Shown here piece by piece: positions 62,702 through 64,000 of a DNA stretch of 64,000 nt. How positions within the stretch are numbered: the stretch's first letter is position 1; each line of letters begins with the position of its first letter. The stretch lies in NCBI RefSeq assembly GCF_010500995.1, contig NZ_QVMK01000002.1, positions 129,429 to 193,428 of the forward strand, written 5' to 3'. Under the pieces are notes generated by a model, which ran no database searches, was not told where the DNA came from, and saw only the letters and a program-made list of their open reading frames with translations. The position numbers were made by a program, and so were the translations under genes. Source of the DNA: Bacteroides sp. 224 (lineage in GTDB: Bacteria > Bacteroidota > Bacteroidia > Bacteroidales > Bacteroidaceae).

Positions 62702-64000
62702 TTAGAATGATAGATTTACCCCTAACGTAATTTTGCGCAAGTTTGGATAATTTCCATAAGTACCTCCCCAACTGCTCCAAGCATCTTCAAAATGAGGACT
62801 TACAAAATTAACCACGTTCTGGCAAGTCAAATTTAATCGACAGCTTTCTACGCCTGCAACTCTCAGCCATTTTTTAGGTACTGTATATGCCAACGACAAA
62901 TTGCGTATTGAAATAGTAGTACCATCCACTACCCAAAATGTAGAGGCATGGTTATTTATACCATCATATTGTAGATTCGGATATTTAGCATTTCTATTTT
63001 GTGCAGCTACAACATTACCTTTAGAATCTATTACATCTTCATATACATACATATCTTTCCAGAAATCGGGTATATTGGTGTATTCTAATTTAGTAGCACT
63101 TTTACGAATACCAGTTCCTGCCATTACTTTTCCACCCCAGCTTGCACCTAATTGCGCCTGAATACTGAAACTTTTAAAGCTTCCACCAAAGTTAAATGTC
63201 ATTCCGTACGGATTATCTGAGCGATGAGAAATTTTAATTTTATCTTCGTCATCTTTCAAGCTAACTATGCCATCAGGGGTTGAATCATACTGTTTCTTTA
63301 CCGGATCCCATTTACCTCCATTATCTTTATAAATCAACATACCCGGACGAACAGCCTCTTTTCCCATTCCCATGTAAGAAGTAATATTATATTTAGCAAA
63401 ATATTCTTCAATTTGCTGATAATCACGGAACATACCAATACATTCATACCCCCAAAGTCCACGATCCTGACGTTTATTTGGTATAGGATCATTTACTCCT
63501 ATTACCTCTTTTACCGCCATTAGTTTTACTTTATCGTCACTGTAACCAGTATTCAATTTCACCCAATAGGTAAAATCTTTGCCAATTTTATCTTTCCAAC
63601 CTATACTTAATTCAACACCATATACATCTTTTTCTACAAAGTTTTCCGGTGTTGGTTGAAGCCCCACTGTCATTGGAAAGTATTTAGTACCTTGATGAGA
63701 ACCAAAAATTTCACGTCCCATGTCATAATATCCATCCACATTTACAGAAAGACGACTATTCAGAAAGCGCATATCAAGACCAAAGTTTGTTTTATAGGTT
63801 TTATCCCAATGTGCATCCGGATTGGCGCCACCTTGTTCAATTGTTATACCCGAACTAAGATTATTCCCCATTGAATTTACACCAAATACAGCCCCATTTT
63901 CATTTACGGATCGGTTATAACGAGTTAACCACACAAATGGGTTAATATTATCACGTCCCAACATACCAAATGATCCTCTGATTTTCAAGAAATCAATTCC
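62702..64000 (-). CDS. SusC/RagA-family TonB-dependent transporter, C-terminal part (window edge)
   Basis: The frame is open to the window edge, leaving the last 432 or so codons. It contains late barrel strands and conserved SusC features: FLKIRGSFGMLGRDNI, GANPDAHWDKTYKTNFGLDMRFLNSRLSVNVDGY, GLWGYECIGMFRDYQQIEEY, DNPYGMTFNFGGSFKSFSI, STFWVVDGTTISIRNLSLAYTVPKKW and the terminal LRKITLGVNLSF. These are given here in separate pieces. It imports oligosaccharides across the outer membrane with TonB energy, partnered by the SusD encoded 16 bases downstream. The signal peptide, carboxypeptidase-like domain and plug lie outside the window; a TTG at 63988 is internal. Confidence 0.96.
   Translation of the reverse strand, partial: GIDFLKIRGSFGMLGRDNINPFVWLTRYNRSVNENGAVFGVNSMGNNLSSGITIEQGGANPDAHWDKTYKTNFGLDMRFLNSRLSVNVDGYYDMGREIFGSHQGTKYFPMTVGLQPTPENFVEKDVYGVELSIGWKDKIGKDFTYWVKLNTGYSDDKVKLMAVKEVIGVNDPIPNKRQDRGLWGYECIGMFRDYQQIEEYFAKYNITSYMGMGKEAVRPGMLIYKDNGGKWDPVKKQYDSTPDGIVSLKDDEDKIKISHRSDNPYGMTFNFGGSFKSFSIQAQLGASWGGKVMAGTGIRKSATKLEYTNIPDFWKDMYVYEDVIDSKGNVVAAQNRNAKYPNLQYDGINNHASTFWVVDGTTISIRNLSLAYTVPKKWLRVAGVESCRLNLTCQNVVNFVSPHFEDAWSSWGGTYGNYPNLRKITLGVNLSF

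Noticed and set aside
1-64000. tRNA, rRNA or insertion-sequence transposase genes
   Set aside because: No tRNA cloverleaf, rRNA segment or transposase-like protein was recognised by eye; a covariance-model search would be needed to exclude small RNAs.

Overview
The window is Bacteroidota DNA, most likely a gut-type Bacteroidales close to Bacteroides. It has a SusC/SusD pair, a hybrid two-component system regulator, FecI-type sigma factors, many secreted glycan-active enzymes, promoters of the Bacteroides TTTG / TAnnTTTG type and a lipoprotein form of TamA (TamL). Most of it is a pectin-degradation region. The right-hand gene order (SusC/SusD, PL1, DUF3826, GH43, GH143-GH142 fusion, GH78, GH28, esterase) matches, from memory, the core of the rhamnogalacturonan-II (RG-II) polysaccharide utilization locus of B. 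thetaiotaomicron around BT1017-BT1024.

Layout. 1-1758 (minus): two ECF sigma genes, one followed by a FecR-type anti-sigma gene cut by the window edge, the other by an 82-residue protein resembling only the cytoplasmic part of FecR. 1914-14811 (minus): beta-helix enzyme, hybrid two-component regulator, GH2 and a DUF5703-type (alpha/alpha)6 enzyme. 14812-15443: a regulatory-looking gap with two sets of iterated repeats. 15444-21640 (plus): a degenerate membrane histidine kinase, an unknown secreted protein, a GH141-type beta-helix enzyme and a beta-propeller protein. 21831-22190 (minus): rplS. 22407-28903 (plus): a two-gene 5'-nucleotidase, a serine-hydrolase-like protein lacking catalytic residues, and a GH3 (NagZ-like)/serine hydrolase fusion. 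28912-42189 (minus): an outer-membrane protein, then an envelope operon of cyclophilin, M16 protease, MATE exporter, hybrid kinase, TamB and TamL. 42190-42805: intergenic repeats. 42806-64000 (minus): the RG-II-type locus.

How the genes fit together. SusC/SusD would import pectin oligosaccharides. PL1 and GH28 cut backbone, the GH143-GH142 fusion, GH43, GH78, GH2 and GH141 act on side chains, and the STN-esterase-DUF3826 protein removes ester groups. The regulator at 5328-9731 is the obvious sensor. A two-gene RloA/RloB (AbiL-like) defense module sits between the GH78 and GH143-GH142 genes.

The least explained material is non-coding. Several intercistronic gaps of the pectin genes hold long inverted repeats. 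Two gene junctions are bracketed by inverted copies of one palindromic element that lies inside the coding ends. Two distant loci carry CCGGGT palindromes repeated with an exact 23-bp period.
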